48,793 nt of DNA from Mycoplasma imitans ATCC 51306 (GCF_000518305.1 NZ_JADI01000012.1:1-48793); one strand, 5' to 3'; shown: positions 32,434 to 43,644, numbered from the stretch's first letter. Translations and numbers: made by a program. Notes: generated from the letters alone by a model not told the origin.

Positions 32434-33321
32434 TTAATTTTTTAATTGTTTATATAGTGTCCGGATTTTTTTGTTGTAATGTCCCAGACCTGTTCTTGTA
32501 ATCTGATGACCTTGTTTGATTAATAGCTCACTTAATTCAGCTAATGAAGCTGAAGGGTTATTAAGTTTGGTATAACAATAACTTTTAAATAACGGTTTTT
32601 GATCGTTAAATTCAACAGTATTAACGATTGCTTCAATCATTGGAATTAGCTTGTTATTTAGATCAATCGTTTTAGTGAGATTAACAATATCAAGATTATT
32701 TGATAGTTGAATTTTTCTAACCATTTTGCGTTTAAGATTGTTATCTTCATATTTAAACATGCAACTAAACGCGTTAATAAAAGCCAAAAAATCAATGATC
32801 TCTTGAGTCTTTTTTAGGTATAAAATGTACTTATTTTTACGGGTAATTAACTTAAAATTATTAAACCCACTTTGCATTAATAAATCGTTAATTAATAACG
32901 CTTTATGTTCATAACTAAAGATCAATTCAAGGTGATGATCTTTTGCATCAAAAGTAGATAAATTACCCACACTCAAAAACAATCCACCAAAAAAAGCGCG
33001 TAATTGTTGTTCGTTTAATTCGCTTTTACCTAAACTTAATAGTGTTGGATCTAATTTAAAGATCAGTTCATATTCGTGCTTTTTTAACTGGTTGATTCGG
33101 TGGGTGTGTTTGATTTCGTTTTTTAACTCTTGATTAAGTAAGATTAAAATCTTTTTTAAAAAGATGATCGTTTTTGGGTGCTGAGAAATATAACTTTGAT
33201 GATCATCGCTAGTAAGTTGTAACTTATCAAAGATGACCCCGTTTAAGAAATACTTTGCGTTAGTTTGGTCTAATGTTTGATCACAAATCTCACTTTTAAC
33301 CTCTTGACTAAAGGTGATCAT
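32434..33321 (-). CDS. whiA: WhiA-type DNA-binding protein
   Basis: 295 residues. Starts with the WhiA opening TFSQEVKSEIC. A LAGLIDADG-like central part (QLRAFFGGLFLSVGNL) is followed by a C-terminal helix-turn-helix (ASLAELSELLIKQG and ITRTGLGHYNKKIRTL). In mycoplasmas WhiA has been linked to regulation of the ribosomal-protein operon. The ATG directly follows the trxB TAG (TAGATG). Confidence 0.93.
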   Translation of the reverse strand: MITFSQEVKSEICDQTLDQTNAKYFLNGVIFDKLQLTSDDHQSYISQHPKTIIFLKKILILLNQELKNEIKHTHRINQLKKHEYELIFKLDPTLLSLGKSELNEQQLRAFFGGLFLSVGNLSTFDAKDHHLELIFSYEHKALLINDLLMQSGFNNFKLITRKNKYILYLKKTQEIIDFLAFINAFSCMFKYEDNNLKRKMVRKIQLSNNLDIVNLTKTIDLNNKLIPMIEAIVNTVEFNDQKPLFKSYCYTKLNNPSASLAELSELLIKQGHQITRTGLGHYNKKIRTLYKQLKN

Positions 33322-34263
33322 CTATTTTTGTAATTTGAAGAAATCATTAACCGCTAAAGCAGCGATCGTTCCGTCTGAAATTGCTGTTGAAATTTGTCTA
33401 ATCTTTTTATTAACACAATCTCCAGCAGCATATAACCCATCAACACTAGTTTTTTGGTTAGCATCAACTAATACATATCCTTCTTCATTTAAGATGTTAA
33501 AGGGCTTTAAAAAACTAGTGTTGGGAATTGCACCAATATAAGGGAATAAACAGTCAATATTAAGGTCGGTTGATTCGTTGTTTTTTAAGTTTTTAACCCT
33601 AACTCCTTTTAATGTTTGATCACCTAAATAACCATCAACTACACTAGACAATAAGAAATGAACGTTCTTCTTTTCTTTTAGTTTATTTACAGCATAACTA
33701 TCAGCTCTAAATTCATCTCTACGGTGAATTAAATAAACTTTATTACAAATCCCTGATAAGTATAAAGATTCTTCAACAGCAGCATTCCCACCACCAACAA
33801 CCGCAACATCACGGTTCTTATATAATGGACCATCACAGATTGCACAATATGAAATTCCTTTGGTTTCAAACTTAGCTTCATGTTGTAAACCTAATTTACG
33901 TTCAAGTGTTCCTGTTGCTACAATTACTGCTTTAGATAATAATGTCTTGTTATCTAAATAAGTAAAGAAATAGTTTTCTTGTTTATCAATCCCACTTACT
34001 TTTGAATAAAAGATTGGCACGTCTAAACTGTTTAGTTGGTTAAACATATTAACGGCTAAATCTGGTCCTTTGATTGAAGCAAAACCAGGATAATTATCAA
34101 TAAACCCTGTTTTTAAAATCTTTCCACCTGGTGCTGAACCTTCAACAACACAAACATTAATATTTGCGCGTTTAGCATAAATCGCTGCTGAAATTCCAGC
34201 TGGTCCACTTCCTACAATTACTAGATCAAATAGATCATTTTTTCCATCAACTCGGTATGACAT
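33322..34263 (-). CDS. trxB: Thioredoxin reductase
   Basis: 313 residues, full length. FAD-binding GSGPAGISAAIYAKR near the N-terminus, redox pair CAICDG in the middle, NADPH-binding GGGNAAVEESLYL, and a C-terminal FAD motif GLYAAGDCVNKKIRQ. Reduces thioredoxin with NADPH. First gene of the whiA-secG-rnr-cdaM unit; a terminator lies upstream at 34300-34331. Confidence 0.97.
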   Translation of the reverse strand: MSYRVDGKNDLFDLVIVGSGPAGISAAIYAKRANINVCVVEGSAPGGKILKTGFIDNYPGFASIKGPDLAVNMFNQLNSLDVPIFYSKVSGIDKQENYFFTYLDNKTLLSKAVIVATGTLERKLGLQHEAKFETKGISYCAICDGPLYKNRDVAVVGGGNAAVEESLYLSGICNKVYLIHRRDEFRADSYAVNKLKEKKNVHFLLSSVVDGYLGDQTLKGVRVKNLKNNESTDLNIDCLFPYIGAIPNTSFLKPFNILNEEGYVLVDANQKTSVDGLYAAGDCVNKKIRQISTAISDGTIAALAVNDFFKLQK

Positions 34264-34291
34264 AATTTTTTATCTTTTTTAATTAGTTTTT

Positions 34292-34331
34292 AAAAAAAAC
34301 CTTGAAGATTTTTGATTAGAAATCTTCAGGG
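34292..34331 (-). terminator. Terminator overlapping the end of the GntR-type gene
   Basis: Stem CCTTGAAGATTT (34300-34311) with AAATCTTCAGGG (34320-34331), one mismatch, followed on the minus strand by eight T. The right arm includes the last codons of the regulator gene. Confidence 0.85.
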
Positions 34332-35131
34332 CTTGTTTGATTATTTTCGACTTTATTTGGTTTGCGACCACGTTTAGCTGTGGCATCGCTTTTTATCTTC
34401 GATTCGATCCGTGATTGGTAATCATGAAACTCTAACTTCACATCTAAACTTGTGATCTTAGAATCAGGAACTAAATGGAAGATTTTAGATAGGGCTAAGA
34501 TTTCATTTTCAATATTAAAGTAAATTGAATACGTTACCAAATATGTTTTGTTTAACATATTTGGTTTAATGAAATCTTTTACAGGTCCAATGTCAGTACA
34601 CACCATTGTAATTTGTTTATGTCTTACTACTGGTTGACCATTTTCAGCAAACATCACAAAGTCTTGGAACGACATCGAGTTCGTATTATGATATACCAAT
34701 AACTTGCGATTTAATAAAACTTGGTTAACAAAAACTGGTTCTTTCTTTTGATCGAAATATACCACTTGATCTACTTTAGGGAAAGCCGACGATAGGAAAT
34801 CATCTTTATTAGATAAATCCTTGAACATATTGATATCGAACAAACTAAAAGGTGTGCGATACAATTCTGAGTGCTCAAAATTTGTGACTTTATCAAAATC
34901 TAAGAAATTAATAAAAAACCCTGTTTTATAATCTTTATGAACGAAATACCCTGGTTTTGTATTATTGTCTAGGACATTATAATTACACAAAACTGAGAAT
35001 ACCTTACGAATCAAGTTGCGTGAAAGACCAAACTTGATTGATAGTTGGCGTTCTGATGGAATTCGTTTATTAGGTAGTCACTGCTTTGATTGAATCTTTA
35101 AGTAGATATATAGTAAAACAGTATTGTACAT
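34316..35131 (-). CDS. GntR-type transcriptional regulator
   Basis: 271 residues from the ATG at 35129-35131; a TGA Trp (KQWLPNK) hides the true N-terminus. A winged helix-turn-helix at about 10-65 matches the GntR type (NKRIPSERQLSIKFGLSRNL, then IRKVFSVL and GYFVHKDY). The C-terminal part is a UTRA-like effector domain by length, then a basic tail (AKRGRKPNK) resembling an AT-hook. It faces the GHKL-like gene with overlapping promoters, so it may control that gene and itself. Confidence 0.8.
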
Positions 35132-35138
35132 AATTTTA

Positions 35139-35166
35139 TTGACATTTACGGCCTAGATTATAAAAT
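35139..35166 (+). promoter_or_regulatory. Promoter of the GHKL-like gene
   Basis: Consensus -35 TTGACA (35139-35144), 16-base spacer, -10 TAAAAT (35161-35166). The ATG follows 24 bases after the -10. The -10 overlaps the opposing TATAAT at 35157-35162 on the minus strand, so the two units probably compete or are jointly repressed. Confidence 0.6.
35157..35162 (-). promoter_or_regulatory. Candidate -10 of the GntR-type gene
   Basis: TATAAT on the minus strand, 25 bases before the regulator's ATG. No good -35 box was found. It overlaps the plus-strand -10. Confidence 0.45.
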
Positions 35167-35190
35167 AATTTAAAATTTTTTATACAGTTT

Positions 35191-36330
35191 ATGAATCCTT
35201 TATCACAATGGATTAAATTAGTTGAACAACTCCACTATGATAGTGGTTATGTTTTTTGTAATATTATTGATTTAGCGCTGACAAATCATATCAATTTTCA
35301 TAAAACAAACCGACAACTAACCTTTTTCTTGATCTATGATCAAAATCTTAATGAGCTATTAATCTTTGATAATAGTAATGGTTTTAGTTATGACGAATTG
35401 ATTGTTTTAAGTAATTTTTTCCAAGGTGATAATGAACAATACCATGGGTATTTTCGATCTTTAATTAAATTAGCCGATCAATTTGAATTTTTCAATCAAA
35501 GTGCTGTTGAAGAAGTTGGATACTACTTTACGCTAACTAAGCAAAACGATCAATTGATTTTTAATAATTTAAAACAAACTCAACGCGGGGAATATTACAA
35601 TCGCACTAGTTTTGCTAATGGAACTTTTATTCGAATTAAAAAATTAAAAAAACCTTATGAAATTGATGAATTAAAAGTAATTGCTAATCGTTTAAAATTA
35701 ATTTATCAAAAGTTTATTAATACTAATAAACTAAAGATCTATATCTTATATAAAAAAGATCAAGACTTTTTTGATCTTTCAACAAACCCTTTAAATAAAT
35801 TAACAACTCTTAATAAAGCTAAACCGCTAAATAAAACTAAAAAACCAACCCTAGCAAAACTTAAAAACGGTTCATCACGATTAATCGTGAATAAAGTGAT
35901 CGAATGAAATGAACAAAAGATCTATTTAAAGGGTTATTTGGGAATTTTACACGATCCTGATTTTAAAAAAGCCGGAATATATCTGTACAACAATAACAAG
36001 CTAATCAAAGGAATTAACGTTTATGAGCGTTACCGTCCCGAATTTTTGTTTGGTAACTCAACGCATTTAAATAACACCTACTTATTTGGCGAACTGGAAT
36101 TAAGCAATCTATCAACCGGTTTGGCTGGTGATCAATTTGAATATGATACGAAATTTGAAAAACAACTACTTAAGATTTTACTAAGCATCGTTGGCGATCA
36201 ACGTTATAACCAAACTGATAAGATTAGTGGAATGATTAAATCTATTGCTAAAAATAAGAAAATAAATCCACCACCAACTAAACCTTCTAACAAAAATCAA
36301 ACCAAAGAAATTAGCTTAGATGATGTGTAA
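35191..36330 (+). CDS. Divergent GHKL/MORC-like ATPase-fold protein
   Basis: 379 residues, one TGA Trp (VIEWNEQK). The N-terminal half resembles the GHKL fold: an N-box-like helix (IIDLALTNHINF), a DNGxGM-like LLIFDNSNGFSYDEL, and HGYFRSLIKLADQFEFF where the glycine-box helix would be. The later part has KAGIYLYNNNKLIKG and YLFGELELS, typical of MORC-like and HSP90-like ATPases. The usual Glu/Asn of the N-box and the GxFGxG glycines are not well kept, so ATPase activity is doubtful. Family assignment from memory and moderate. Confidence 0.6.
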
Positions 36331-36331
36331 T

Positions 36332-36363
36332 AAAAAATTCCCTAGTTTTCTAGGGAATTTTCA
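36332..36363. terminator. Bidirectional terminator between GHKL-like gene and metK
   Basis: 12-bp stem AAAATTCCCTAG (36334-36345) and CTAGGGAATTTT (36350-36361), loop TTTT. Shared by the two convergent units. Confidence 0.93.
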
Positions 36364-37521
36364 TTATTTCTTAACCATCTTTAAGATCTCGTCAAGATAG
36401 ATCGTGTCTTCAAAACGGTAATGTTTTTCTGATTTACCAAAATGACCATAAACTGCTAAACCAGCATAGCTGGTTTTTTTCAGTTTTAACAGTTCAATGA
36501 TCGTTGCTAAATCGTGATTAAAAATTTTTTTCACAACCTGATTGATGATCATCATATCAACAGTGTTAGTGTTAAAACAATTAACAACGATATCAAGCGG
36601 TTTAGGTAACCCGATTGCTCATGAAATGGTTACTTCACATTGTGTAGCTAATTTAGCCTTTACAATATGTTTAGCAATTCATCGTGCATAATAAGCTCCA
36701 GAACGATCAACCTTAGTGTAATCCTTACCACTATAAGCACCACCTCCATGATGAGCATAGATTCCAAAGCTATCGACTAGTAGTTTTCTACCAGTCAGAC
36801 CAGTATCAGCGGTTGGCCCTCCGCTTACAAAGATTCCTGATGGATTAATTAGCGCTTCATAGTTTTTATTAAAACCATATTTAGTAGCAATCTCATCCAT
36901 AATAAACTTTTTAACAAAAAGTTTAAACACACTTAGATCAACATTCTCTTCATGTTGGATTGACATCAAGATTGTTTTAAGTTCAACTTGATTATCATCT
37001 AAATAATTCAAGCTCACCTGAGCTTTCATATCATATTTAGCATGATTGAAAGTTTTATTATCAATTAATTCTTTAGCTAATCGAACAAGATCGTGTGCCA
37101 TCATTACCGCTAAAGGCATCTGTTCTTTGGTTTCATCACAAGCATAACCAACAGTGATTCCTTGATCACCTGCACCAATCTTTTGGTTTTTTTGATCGAC
37201 CGATTGAGCAATATCATTTGATTGTTGGTTAATATTAGCAATGATCGTAAAATCGTTACGATCATAACCAAATTGGTTAACAACTTTTCAAGCTGTAGCT
37301 ACATAATCAACAACCGCTTTGGTGCTAATTTCACCCGCAATAATAATCAGGTGGTTGCACGCCATTACTTCACAAGCAACACGGCTGTTTTCATCTTGTT
37401 TTAGACATTCATCCAAGATTGCATCAGCAATCTGGTCACAGATCTTATCAGGATGTGCACTACCAACACTTTCAGCAGTAAACACACCTTTTCTGTTATG
37501 GTTTAGTTTAATAATATTCAG
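36364..37521 (-). CDS. metK: S-adenosylmethionine synthetase
   Basis: About 385 residues if the CTG at 37519-37521 is the start, or 373 from the GTG at 37483-37485. The CTG is preferred because AAGGA lies nine bases before it, while the GTG has no spaced ribosome site; no ATG exists in frame. Makes SAM from methionine and ATP. Motifs: [37 protein letters not shown], and the P-loop-like [21 protein letters not shown]. Two TGA Trp codons split the frame under the standard code. Last gene of the pot-tsaD-metK run. Confidence 0.93.
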
Positions 37522-37590
37522 TGTTTATATTCCTTAATTTTTAATTATTACCCATAAATTATAGGTTAATAAAAAAAATATTAAACGATT

Positions 37591-38553
37591 TTATTCGTTT
37601 AATAAATATTGTGCATAGTTAATGATCATTGCTGCGTTATCACCCGAATAAATCGGTTTAGGAATCAAAGTTTTAATACTTAGTTCTTGTAACTCTGATC
37701 GTAAGTAGCTATTAGCGCTGACCCCACCACCTAATAAGATTGTTTGGTATTTAGTTTGGGTGGTATTAAGCACGTTTTTAATTCGATCAACAAAATCATC
37801 GATGATGAATTTTTGAAATGAAGAGATCACTTGAATCTTATTAAAATCTGGGCTATTCTTATTTTGTTCGATATAGCGTATAACTGCTGATTTGAATCCT
37901 GAGTAGCTAAATACAGATAACTTATTAGTTTTTAGAAACTGTATGGTTTCAGCTTCTTCAGGGTTAAATAACTGATCAATCTTAGGACCTGCTGGGTATT
38001 GTAGATCTAACGCTCGACCAACTTTGTCATACACCTCACCAATCGCATCATCTAATGTTTCATCAATTAAGCTAATCTTTGATGCTGATTGAACATCATA
38101 GATTGCAGTATGTCCACCGCTAACTACGATTCCAAGTGCAGGATAAACTAAATCACCTTTTTGATAAGGGCTGTTACCATCATTAATTAATGGCGAATAA
38201 ATATGACCAAATAGATGATTCACCCCTTGCACTGGAACTTTTAATAATGAACCTAGCGTGTTAGCAAACACTTTAGCAACATGCAAACAGTTTAACAATC
38301 CAGGAGATTCAGTATATGTGATTAGATCAATCTTATTTATTGGAATATCAGCTTCAACCAACGCTTCATGAAAAGTTTGGTGCAAGATCTCTTCATGATA
38401 TCTTGCTGCAATCTCAGGTACCACACCACCATAATTAGCATGAACGCTAGATGATGATTTGGTTCTAGTAGATACAATCTTATCATCAATTGCTATAGCA
38501 ATTGATAGATCATCACAACTTGATTCGATCCCAAGGATAGTTTTATAGTGCAT
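37591..38553 (-). CDS. tsaD: tRNA threonylcarbamoyladenosine synthase subunit TsaD
   Basis: 320 residues, near the family's length. Transfers the threonylcarbamoyl group to A37 of ANN-decoding tRNAs. ASKHA fold: ILGIESSCDDLSIAI at the start, HANYGGVVPEIAARYHEE, the metal-binding histidines in VNHLFGHIYS, VVSGGHTAIY, YPAGPKID and LLGGGVSANSYL. No TGA codons. Lies 29 bases downstream of potD. Confidence 0.97.
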   Translation of the reverse strand: MHYKTILGIESSCDDLSIAIAIDDKIVSTRTKSSSSVHANYGGVVPEIAARYHEEILHQTFHEALVEADIPINKIDLITYTESPGLLNCLHVAKVFANTLGSLLKVPVQGVNHLFGHIYSPLINDGNSPYQKGDLVYPALGIVVSGGHTAIYDVQSASKISLIDETLDDAIGEVYDKVGRALDLQYPAGPKIDQLFNPEEAETIQFLKTNKLSVFSYSGFKSAVIRYIEQNKNSPDFNKIQVISSFQKFIIDDFVDRIKNVLNTTQTKYQTILLGGGVSANSYLRSELQELSIKTLIPKPIYSGDNAAMIINYAQYLLNE

Positions 38554-38582
38554 AATTACTTAATTTTTGTCTAAGTATTATT

Positions 38583-40004
38583 TTATTTTAATCAATTATT
38601 TTTAAACCGAGCAAATGCGTTAATTAAGCTTGATTTTTGAATATCATTAAGTGGTGCTTCAACGAAATTCTTAAGATTTTCTACACCATGAATGAAGTAA
38701 GTTGAGTTAATGTTGTTAGTTAGCTCTTCTTCATCAGCAACATCCAGTCAACCTTCTGTAGCCACTAATCCTGTTTCAGGATCTGAAATTATCTTAAGTG
38801 GTGAAGTATATTGAACGTAGTTGAAGTTTTCTAGTGGTCCGTTTTTATAAACTGGATTAGGATCATCAGGGTTATCACCAACAACTGCTTGGAAATCTTC
38901 TAAAGTTTCATTAACACCCTGTAGTCCAACTTTTTTGATAACTTCATAAGATTGATCAAGGAATCCTGGAAACTGTTGGATATTTAGACGATTAATTACA
39001 ATCATATCCAATGCTAATGGAGTATTCACCGGGGTTATGATATGATAATTTTCACTAGTCGGTTTTAGTGGATCGCCATCTTCTCCATGGAATTCACCAC
39101 CTTGAGCTGAAAAGATCGCATCACCATTAAACATGATTCCTCCGGTGTTTCTTTTACTTACTAAGTTATTAATAATTACCGTTGCATCTGAGCTTAATAA
39201 AGCTGTTGATTTAACTTTTCCAGCTAGATTTTTATAATTCACTCCAGCATCAGCAATCTGCTTATAAACATCGTAAAACTGTTCTAAGCTTAATTGTGAT
39301 GGTGGAGGGTTAACTGAAACTGCTCCACCGTTTTTAGTAGTTTGAATTACGTTACCAATTGAATATATTGAACGTTCATCTTCAACAATACCTAAAAGGC
39401 TGTTGTTAAAACGATCACGATATTTTTCACTACTAATTGTGCTTAAAACATCATATCAGCTGCTTTCATGATCAACTAAAGATTCAATCTTTGGTCCACG
39501 GTAAGCAAACACGAGCGATTGGAAGAAATAAGGTACTGCATAATCTAAAAGATTGACAGGTTGACCATTGATTGAATAACTGGTTAATATTTTTTGAACA
39601 TCAGTAGTAAACAATGGTAGTGCATCAGTTGCGTTATTCACTGGTACTTCTTGACCTTCATCGTTTAAATAAGTTAAATCGAATTTAGTTCAGTCTAATT
39701 TTTGCAAGATCCCTTGACTAATTAAGTCTAAAACTGCATACGTTGATAATGTTCCAATCGTATAGGTTTTATTCTTAAAGTTGGTAATCGCATTTTCATT
39801 TGATGAGAAAGTATCAAATTGTAAATTCTTATATGTACTTCTTAATTCAGATTGCAAATTAGGTGACATATATGATTCAAAATTCGCATACACAAAGTTA
39901 CGAGTTAATATGTTGTCTCCAGCTTCACAACTAGTTACTAAAAGTGATGATGCAGCTAAAGCAGAAACAATTAATTTTACCGGTTTTTTCTTCATTTTTG
40001 ACAT
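38583..40004 (-). CDS. potD: Spermidine/putrescine ABC transporter substrate-binding lipoprotein
   Basis: 473 residues. Lipoprotein signal (KPVKLIVSALAASSLLVTSC, Cys27 region) followed by an extracellular binding domain, read through three TGA Trp codons and ending with KNNWLK. Sequence match to PotD is weak, and the call rests on the potABC genes immediately upstream (potC stop is 2 bases before its ATG) and on domain size. It should capture polyamines outside the cell for PotBC. Longer than E. coli PotD (about 350 residues). Confidence 0.8.
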
Positions 40005-40006
40005 AG

Positions 40007-40852
40007 CTAGTTACTAATTGATCGTGCAACTTTTTCTTTGTAATTAATCTTTTCAGTAATTGCTTTTTTAATTACTGAAATAGCTGTTGCTAAGATCCCA
40101 ATAAATACTAAGATTGCACCAAACGCAATTGCTCAACCTTTAATACCTTTAGCAATAGAATATAATTCAGTTGCGATTGTTCTTGCTGAACCTCTTACAT
40201 AAGAAGTAATAATAAAGTCATCAAATGATATCGCAAAAGCAATTAATCCACCAACGATTAAAGCAGGTGTTAAATAAGATAAAGTAATCTTAAAGAATGT
40301 TTGAATTTTGTTATATCCTAGATCTTGCGAAGCTAAGATTAAGTTTGGGTTCATCTTTAACATTCTTGGATAGATTGAAACTAACGCGAATGGGGTGCTG
40401 ATTGAAATGTGTGAAAGAATAATGGTGAATAGTCCTAATGGTTGAGCAAAAGAAACTCACACCGCAATAAAGAAGATAATTAAGCTTAGACCAGAGATAA
40501 TATCAGGCACAACAATTGAAGTGTTAGATGCTGATAACATAAGTTTTTGATAAACTTTCTTATTTCTTCAGATTCCAAAAGCAGTAATTGTCGCAATAAA
40601 AACAGAAAGGGGTGTTGAAACAAACGCCACGATTAACGAAGTTATTAATGGGGTTAAGAAATCACCTTCAGCTAGCGCTAGATAAGTTTCAAACGCTTTA
40701 GCTGGATCAAATTGACTAAACGTTACATTAACGTTTCCTCTTTCAGTTACACCATTGAACGATAAAACAACGATGATTAATAGAGGTAAATAAATAAACA
40801 ATAAGATGATAAAAATGTAACTTTGTCTTAAAATTGTTTTAAACTTATTCAT
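40007..40852 (-). CDS. potC: Spermidine/putrescine ABC transporter permease PotC
   Basis: 281 residues with about six membrane helices and two TGA Trp codons. The cytoplasmic EAA-type loop that docks on PotA appears as [25 protein letters not shown] conserved FAISFDDFIITSYVRG follows, characteristic of PotC. Its start overlaps the potB end by 8 bases. Confidence 0.93.
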
Positions 40853-41780
40853 TTGTATTTACCGTTGTTTTAATTTTGTTTTTTAAAGCTGATCGTTTTT
40901 TAAAGTAGCCAACCACTCTTGGAAGAACAAAGAATAAAGTGTAGAAGGCTAAGATCATTAATGATAAAGTAAGGCTTAATGCACTTGCTTGAGAGATAGC
41001 CACTTTTGATTCAAGTCCATTAGAACCTAATGAAAGTAAGTAATCCCCAATTAATTGACCATCGTTAGAGTTATTTACAAATCTTCCGATCCCTGCAGTG
41101 GTGAATGAAGGTAATAATACCAATGTAACACCTGAGATGATCGCATTTCGACAATAAGGGATAACTACCTTAAAGAAACTTATAAAGTAACTATATCCCA
41201 AATCTTGTGAAGCTAACATATAGTTCTTAGGCATTGAGATTAATACTGTATAGATTGGTAAGATCATAAATGGCATAAAGATATAAACCATACCAAGCAA
41301 TGATCAACCATCACCAAAAGTGCTGTTTGCTTCACCAAAGATTAAGTCTAATATAGACTTAAGTCCAATTACTTTAATTAAGAAACTGTTTCAAATTGGT
41401 GCGGTAACTAAAGCTACAACGCTGTATTTGAATAATTTGCTCTTAGTTGTTGATAAGATGTAAGCAAATGGAAATGCGATGATTAAACAGATAATTGTAC
41501 AAGCAACAGCTAAACCAAATGATTTAAATAATTTAGCCATTGTAAACCCATCAATGATCGAAAAATTTTCAGAAACATTAACAGAAATTGTCTTTCCATC
41601 TTGAGTTTGTACACCAAATGTTGTAAACGCATTAACTAAAACAATAATTAATGGAATGATGAAAAGAATTAATAGTAATAATCCGTAAGGAAGAATTAAC
41701 CAAGTTCTTTTAGGAGCCTTTAAGGTTTGAACGATGGCATTAAAATTTTTATTGGTTCTAAAACTTCTAAGCATCTTCAT
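40845..41780 (-). CDS. potB: Spermidine/putrescine ABC transporter permease PotB
   Basis: 311 residues, six or seven hydrophobic helices, TGA Trp codons. EAA loop [20 protein letters not shown], and [13 protein letters not shown] near the place where PotB carries its conserved loop. Its ATG overlaps the end of potA by 14 bases, and its last bases overlap potC. Confidence 0.93.
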
Positions 41781-43269
41781 CTTTCCTCATCATGTGTACG
41801 TCCATTTCGTCAAATTTTAAGCCAACGATTGAACCTACTTTAACTTCGTCGATGTTATCAACCTTAAGTTTAGTCTTATCAGGCATTAAACATTCAACTT
41901 CTCATAAAACTCCTTTATAAGAAGTTTTAACTACTTCAACGTTAAAGAACCCTTTATCTTTTTCAACTACGTCAAAGTCTTCAGGACGAATTAAAACACG
42001 AACATTATCATCTTTTTTAAATTCGTATTCTTCATCAGTGTCGATAATATCACCAGAGTTTAATTCGATCTTGTAATCGCCTAAGTACTTGCCATCAAAG
42101 ATATTTGCAGCTCCAATGAATCTAGCTGTTCATTCGTTGATTGGCGAGTCGTAAATTTCATTAGGCTTACCAACTTGTTCGATATCACCTTGAGACATTA
42201 CCACAATCTTATCAGATAGTGATAAAGCTTCTTCTTGGTCGTGAGTAACTAGAATGAAAGTAATGTTTAATTCTTTGTGAATTCTCTTAAGTTCGTTTTG
42301 TAGTTGTTTTCTTACCTTAGCATCTAACGCACTTAATGGTTCATCAAGTAATAATGTTTCAGGTTCAATAACTAAAGCGCGAGCAAGCGCTACACGTTGT
42401 TGCATACCACCAGAAAGTTCTGAAGGATATTTGTCTTCTTTACCTGTTAAACCAACAAGTTTAATCATGTTGTTGGCTCTTTCTTCGATCTCTTTCTTAG
42501 TTAATCTACGAGTTAAAACTTTATTTTCAAAGTTTTCTTTTTTCATCATTGGGTAAGTTTCTCAGTATGAAACTCATCCATCAACGTTTTCTAACTCTTT
42601 TAATACCTTATCGTACTTAACATCGATTGGGATCTTCTTTTGGTAGTTAGTTTTAAGTGTAACAATCTCTTGATTTAGTTCACTGATCTCAGCTTGTTCG
42701 TATGCTTCAGATAATTTTGCTTGTAGTTTGATTAATTCGTTTTGATATTGAGCAAAACGCATTTCATCGTTTTCTGACATTCAATCACTTTTTTCATACT
42801 CTTTACGAATCTTGTCTAACTTAATGGTTAGATCATTCTTCTTTTTGCTTAGATCTTTAATTTTAGCAGCCGCTTTCTTTTCAGCTTCTTTTTGAATGTT
42901 TTCAGCCTGAACAGCTAATTTTGGATCGGTGTTTTCCTTAGGTACACGCATGATCTTAAGACCATAACAAACGTTGTTATAAACAGTCATGTTAGGGAAT
43001 AGTGCGTAATCCTGAAAAACAGTAGCAAACGGGCGCTTGTGAACGGGCATGTCTTTAATGTCGATGCCGTCGATCTTAATTTGCCCATATGTTGGTTGTT
43101 CGAACCCAGCTAGTAATTTTAACGTTGTAGTTTTTCCACATCCTGATGGTCCTAACAATGTTACGAATTCAGACTTATTGATATCTAGATTTAGATTTCT
43201 AACCGCAACAAAACCATCGTCGAAAGTTTTATTTACGTTTCTTAGCTGAATAAAAACCTTATCTTCCAA
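41767..43269 (-). CDS. potA: Spermidine/putrescine ABC transporter ATPase PotA with long insertion
   Basis: 500 residues, starting with TTG at 43267-43269 (AAAGGA ten bases upstream). ABC ATPase energising polyamine import. Walker [10 protein letters not shown] at about 39-47, Q-loop FQDYALFP, signature [15 protein letters not shown], Walker [13 protein letters not shown]-loop VTHD, and a C-terminal TOBE-like domain ([10 protein letters not shown]). Between the Q-loop and signature (about residues 112-255) sit roughly 140 extra charged, coiled-coil-like residues ([16 protein letters not shown]) absent from E. coli PotA. Two TGA Trp codons lie inside that insertion. Confidence 0.95.
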
Positions 43270-43327
43270 TTCCAGTTAATCCTTTCAATATAATATCTAA
43301 TTTTCCTTGTTTGAAAATACAGATAAC

Positions 43328-43333
43328 ATTATA
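43328..43333 (-). promoter_or_regulatory. Candidate -10 box of the pot operon
   Basis: TATAAT on the minus strand, about 58 bases before the TTG start of potA, giving a leader of about 50 bases that ends with GAAAGGA. No clear -35 was found. Confidence 0.45.
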
Positions 43334-43644
43334 AAGTTTTTTTTATGAAAATTTTCAAAAAATAATGAAAAATCTTTTCAAATTTTTTTCGAAAAAAAAT
43401 ATTTAAATTTTAAATTTGTTTAAAACCCTTTAAAATAAAGGTTTTTGCAACATTTTTTGTTTCAAAATTTTAAGAATTTTTTTAAGCAATTTTAGGTGAT
43501 TTTTTCGCTGTCTTTTTGTTGTAATTTTTTTAAGACGAATTTTAAGTGTATTTTATTACTTTTTTTGTTAACTTTTTTAAGCTAAAAATTTAATGTAAAT
43601 CGTTATTTATTTTTATGATATTTCCTTAATTATATGCACACCTA
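43334..43644. other. Very AT-rich gene-free spacer upstream of potA
   Basis: Dominated by T-runs on the plus strand (A-runs on the minus). No coding frame, repeat array or strong hairpin seen before the terminator at 43655. Long phased A-tracts could bend DNA upstream of the pot promoter, but this is only a suggestion. Confidence 0.5.
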
